Positions 33,289 through 35,014 of a stretch of DNA of 35,014 nt are shown here, piece after piece. The stretch's first letter is position 1; the number at the start of each line of letters is the position of its first letter. The stretch covers positions 1 to 35,014 of the forward strand of contig JBGVOM010000202.1 in the NCBI GenBank assembly GCA_045126515.1, read 5' to 3'. Under the pieces are notes generated by a model. That model ran no database searches, had not been told where the DNA came from, and worked only from the letters and a program-made list of their open reading frames with translations. The position numbers were made by a program, and so were the translations under genes. This DNA is from RUG11237 sp045126515 (GTDB lineage Bacteria; Bacillota; Clostridia; Lachnospirales; Lachnospiraceae).

Positions 33289-33897
33289 ATGGGAAAAGTA
33301 ATCACTGTTACCCGTGAATTCGGTAGTATGGGACGACTGATTGCTAAATTAGTCGCTGAAAAACTGAACTTCAATTATTACGACCGTGATATCATCGAAC
33401 TTGCCGCCAAAGAATTCCGCGGCAATATTGACGAGTTATCCGGATTTGAGGATAAGAAGCTTTCTATTTTTGGTAAGATGATGTATCCTCTTGGATTAGG
33501 TTCTGCTGCAATGCAGAATAAAGTATATGAAATGGAAAAAAGTGTAATCTTAGACCTTGCCAGAACAGAGGACTGTGTTATTGTTGGTCGTTGTTCTGAT
33601 CATTTGCTAAGATCCTGCGGTCATAAAGAAGAAGAACTTTTAAATATCTTTATCTATGCTCCTTACGAAGCCCGGCTTGTTTCCTGTAAAAATGAACTGA
33701 ATTTGAACGAGGCTCAGGCTAAAAAATATATTGAGGGTGTTGATAAAGCAAGAAGTGAATTTTACAAACTTAATACCGGTGAATCTTTTTATTCCAATAA
33801 ATATCGTCATTTAATGCTGGACAGTTCTATGGTAGCAAGAGATGTTATTGTAGATACCATTGCTTCCATTGCAAAAGAAAAGTTTCACTTAAATTAG
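33289..33897 (+). CDS. cytidylate kinase-like protein
   Basis: The 202-residue product resembles the cytidylate-kinase-like family (Cytidylate_kin2 type): VITVTREFGSMGRLIAKLVAEKL as P-loop region, NYYDRDIIELAAKEF, then EDCVIVGRCSDHLL and FIYAPYEARL. In the usual P-loop the motif is GSGG; here it is GSMG, one substitution in the phosphate-binding turn. The start is the ATG at 33289, with AGGGTG 8 nt before. A GTG three codons earlier lies on that site. The true substrate of this family is unclear. It is followed by a nitrilase-family gene after 49 nt, in one operon. Confidence 0.75.
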   Translation: MGKVITVTREFGSMGRLIAKLVAEKLNFNYYDRDIIELAAKEFRGNIDELSGFEDKKLSIFGKMMYPLGLGSAAMQNKVYEMEKSVILDLARTEDCVIVGRCSDHLLRSCGHKEEELLNIFIYAPYEARLVSCKNELNLNEAQAKKYIEGVDKARSEFYKLNTGESFYSNKYRHLMLDSSMVARDVIVDTIASIAKEKFHLN

Positions 33898-33946
33898 CAA
33901 CCATTAATTTTTACAAAACATATGCACACAAGAATGGAGGCACATT

Positions 33947-34852
33947 ATGAAAGATATTTGTACTGTATCAGTAGTAACTTTTCATCCTGTCTGGGGTGAT
34001 AAAGAAGCAAACTTAAAACGCATTGAAGAATATACGGAAGCTGCTGCAAAAAAGGGCAGTGATTTAATTATCTTTCCGGAAATGAGTTTAACCGGATATG
34101 ATGATGAAAGTGACAAACCATTGAAGGAAAAAATGCAGTATAAACTTGCAGAAACCATTCCGGGACCTTCCAGCGAACGTGTTGCTGCCATTGCAAAAAA
34201 ATATAATGTTTATGTGGTATTTGGTATGCCGGCAAGAGATGACAATGATCCTGATATCATTTACAATGCACTTGCCCTGATTTCACCGGAAGGAGTTGCC
34301 GGCTCTTATCATAAAATTCATCTTCCTGCTCCGGAACCTAACTGGGCAACCAGGGGAGATAAACCTGTTATGTTAGATACTCCTTGGGGACCGATTGGTA
34401 TTGCCATCTGCTACGATAACTATGCATTCCCTGAACTTATGCGCTATTATGCATCTTGCGGTTGCCGTTTGATGATTAACAGTACCGCATTGGCACACTG
34501 CCATGGTCCATACTTTGGCTCTCCGACACTGGAAGCCGCTGTAGTTCAAAATGGTATTTATATCGCATCTGCAAATCTGGGAGGATTAGATGTGACTAAC
34601 TATTTTTGGGGAGGCAGTTCCATTATCGGACCTGGACAAAAACATGATTGGTCCTTCTACTATTATGCAGGGCGAAAGTTCACCGACGAAGATGCTCCTG
34701 AATGTGAAATGTTTACAGCAACCATTGATTTATCTTTAGCATCACGTTATCCATTTAAATACAATCCTTCTGTAGACGGAACTGACTGGCGTCCGGATAA
34801 ATATATTGAATTTTTCCAGGACGCATTGAAAAATCCTAACTACGGAAAGTAA
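33947..34852 (+). CDS. nitrilase-superfamily carbon-nitrogen hydrolase
   Basis: The 301-residue enzyme has the Glu-Lys-Cys triad: Glu45 in IIFPEMSLTGY, Lys123 in YHKIHLPAPEPNW, and Cys155 in IAICYDNYAFPE. A GGAGG ribosome binding site precedes the start. The family covers amidases, carbamoylases, ureidopropionase-like enzymes and nitrilases. The sequence is clearly distinct from amiE across the divergent promoter region, and the exact substrate cannot be named. The location beside the amide/urea operon suggests another small-amide or nitrogen-releasing step. It ends before a strong terminator. Confidence 0.85.
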   Translation: MKDICTVSVVTFHPVWGDKEANLKRIEEYTEAAAKKGSDLIIFPEMSLTGYDDESDKPLKEKMQYKLAETIPGPSSERVAAIAKKYNVYVVFGMPARDDNDPDIIYNALALISPEGVAGSYHKIHLPAPEPNWATRGDKPVMLDTPWGPIGIAICYDNYAFPELMRYYASCGCRLMINSTALAHCHGPYFGSPTLEAAVVQNGIYIASANLGGLDVTNYFWGGSSIIGPGQKHDWSFYYYAGRKFTDEDAPECEMFTATIDLSLASRYPFKYNPSVDGTDWRPDKYIEFFQDALKNPNYGK

Positions 34853-34879
34853 TTCGTTTTCTTATGTATCACCAATGGG

Positions 34880-34926
34880 GCTGTCGCTTTAACGAATGAA
34901 AATTCGTGAAGCGGCAGCTTCATTTT
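34880..34926 (+). terminator. intrinsic terminator after the nitrilase gene
   Basis: A stem of about 17 bp (GCTGTCGCTTT.. / ..AAGCGGCAGC, arms about 34880-34897 and 34902-34918, one bulge and few mismatches) is followed by TTCATTTTT and further T-rich DNA. The remaining bases to the window end show no gene. Confidence 0.88.
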
Positions 34927-35014
34927 TGCTGTTTTTTGATTAATTTCAAGAAAAGATTCTGATTTATTCTATCATTCTATAAAAGAAGCGTACTTTAATA
35001 AGCCATTGTCCATG

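Noticed and set aside
1..35014. CRISPR arrays, insertion sequences, prophage genes, rRNA or tRNA genes
   Set aside because: No regularly spaced repeats, transposase or integrase motifs, or RNA-gene signatures were seen anywhere in the window.

Overview
The window looks like a chromosomal segment of a low-GC Gram-positive anaerobe, most likely a gut-type clostridium of the Lachnospiraceae group. The reasons are AT-rich DNA, strong AGGAGG-type ribosome binding sites, a leucine T-box in front of leuA, a YesN-like response regulator, a LytTR/DUF3021/ABC-2 cassette, and protein sequences of clostridial flavour. The genus cannot be fixed from the sequence alone.

Left part (1-16.9 kb, mostly + strand): the 3' end of pabB and pabC (p-aminobenzoate for folate); a convergent gene for a small secreted protein with two CBM21-like starch/glycogen-binding modules; mutY; a 185-nt long hairpin repeat; a T-box-controlled leuA; a SulP anion permease with an inverted repeat that includes its ribosome binding site; then mutS-mutL-fic, where the Fic protein seems to carry a fused VbhA-like antitoxin module and a winged-helix tail. 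A LytTR regulator, a DUF3021 membrane protein, an ABC ATPase and an ABC-2 permease form the next operon.

Right part (17.2-32.9 kb, - strand): transcription appears to start at a well-formed promoter at about 33.06-33.09 kb. It runs through amiE (aliphatic amidase), urtABCDE (urea/short-amide ABC importer), an AraC-type response regulator, a second membrane-anchored copy of the urea/amide binding protein, a multi-TM PAS histidine kinase, ureABC, ureF, ureD, and perhaps a His-rich CsoR-type metal regulator. A GT14-like glycosyltransferase follows with its own likely promoter. This is a complete nitrogen-scavenging route: import of urea or small amides, sensing, and hydrolysis to ammonia by amidase or urease. 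ureE and ureG are absent from the cluster.

The most interesting candidate system is the regulator trio inside this operon. A paralogue of the transporter's binding protein has exchanged its lipobox for a TM anchor and sits between a response regulator and a histidine kinase that has no evident extracytoplasmic sensor domain. This suggests a three-component urea/amide sensor. The amiE leader also contains a strong intrinsic terminator before the start codon, overlapped by a competing small hairpin, so the operon probably has an attenuation step too.

Far right (33.2-34.9 kb, + strand): a divergent two-gene operon with a cytidylate-kinase-like protein and a nitrilase-superfamily amidohydrolase, closed by a strong terminator. 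Its promoter shares a TAAGTACTTA palindrome with the promoter of the CBM21-like gene.
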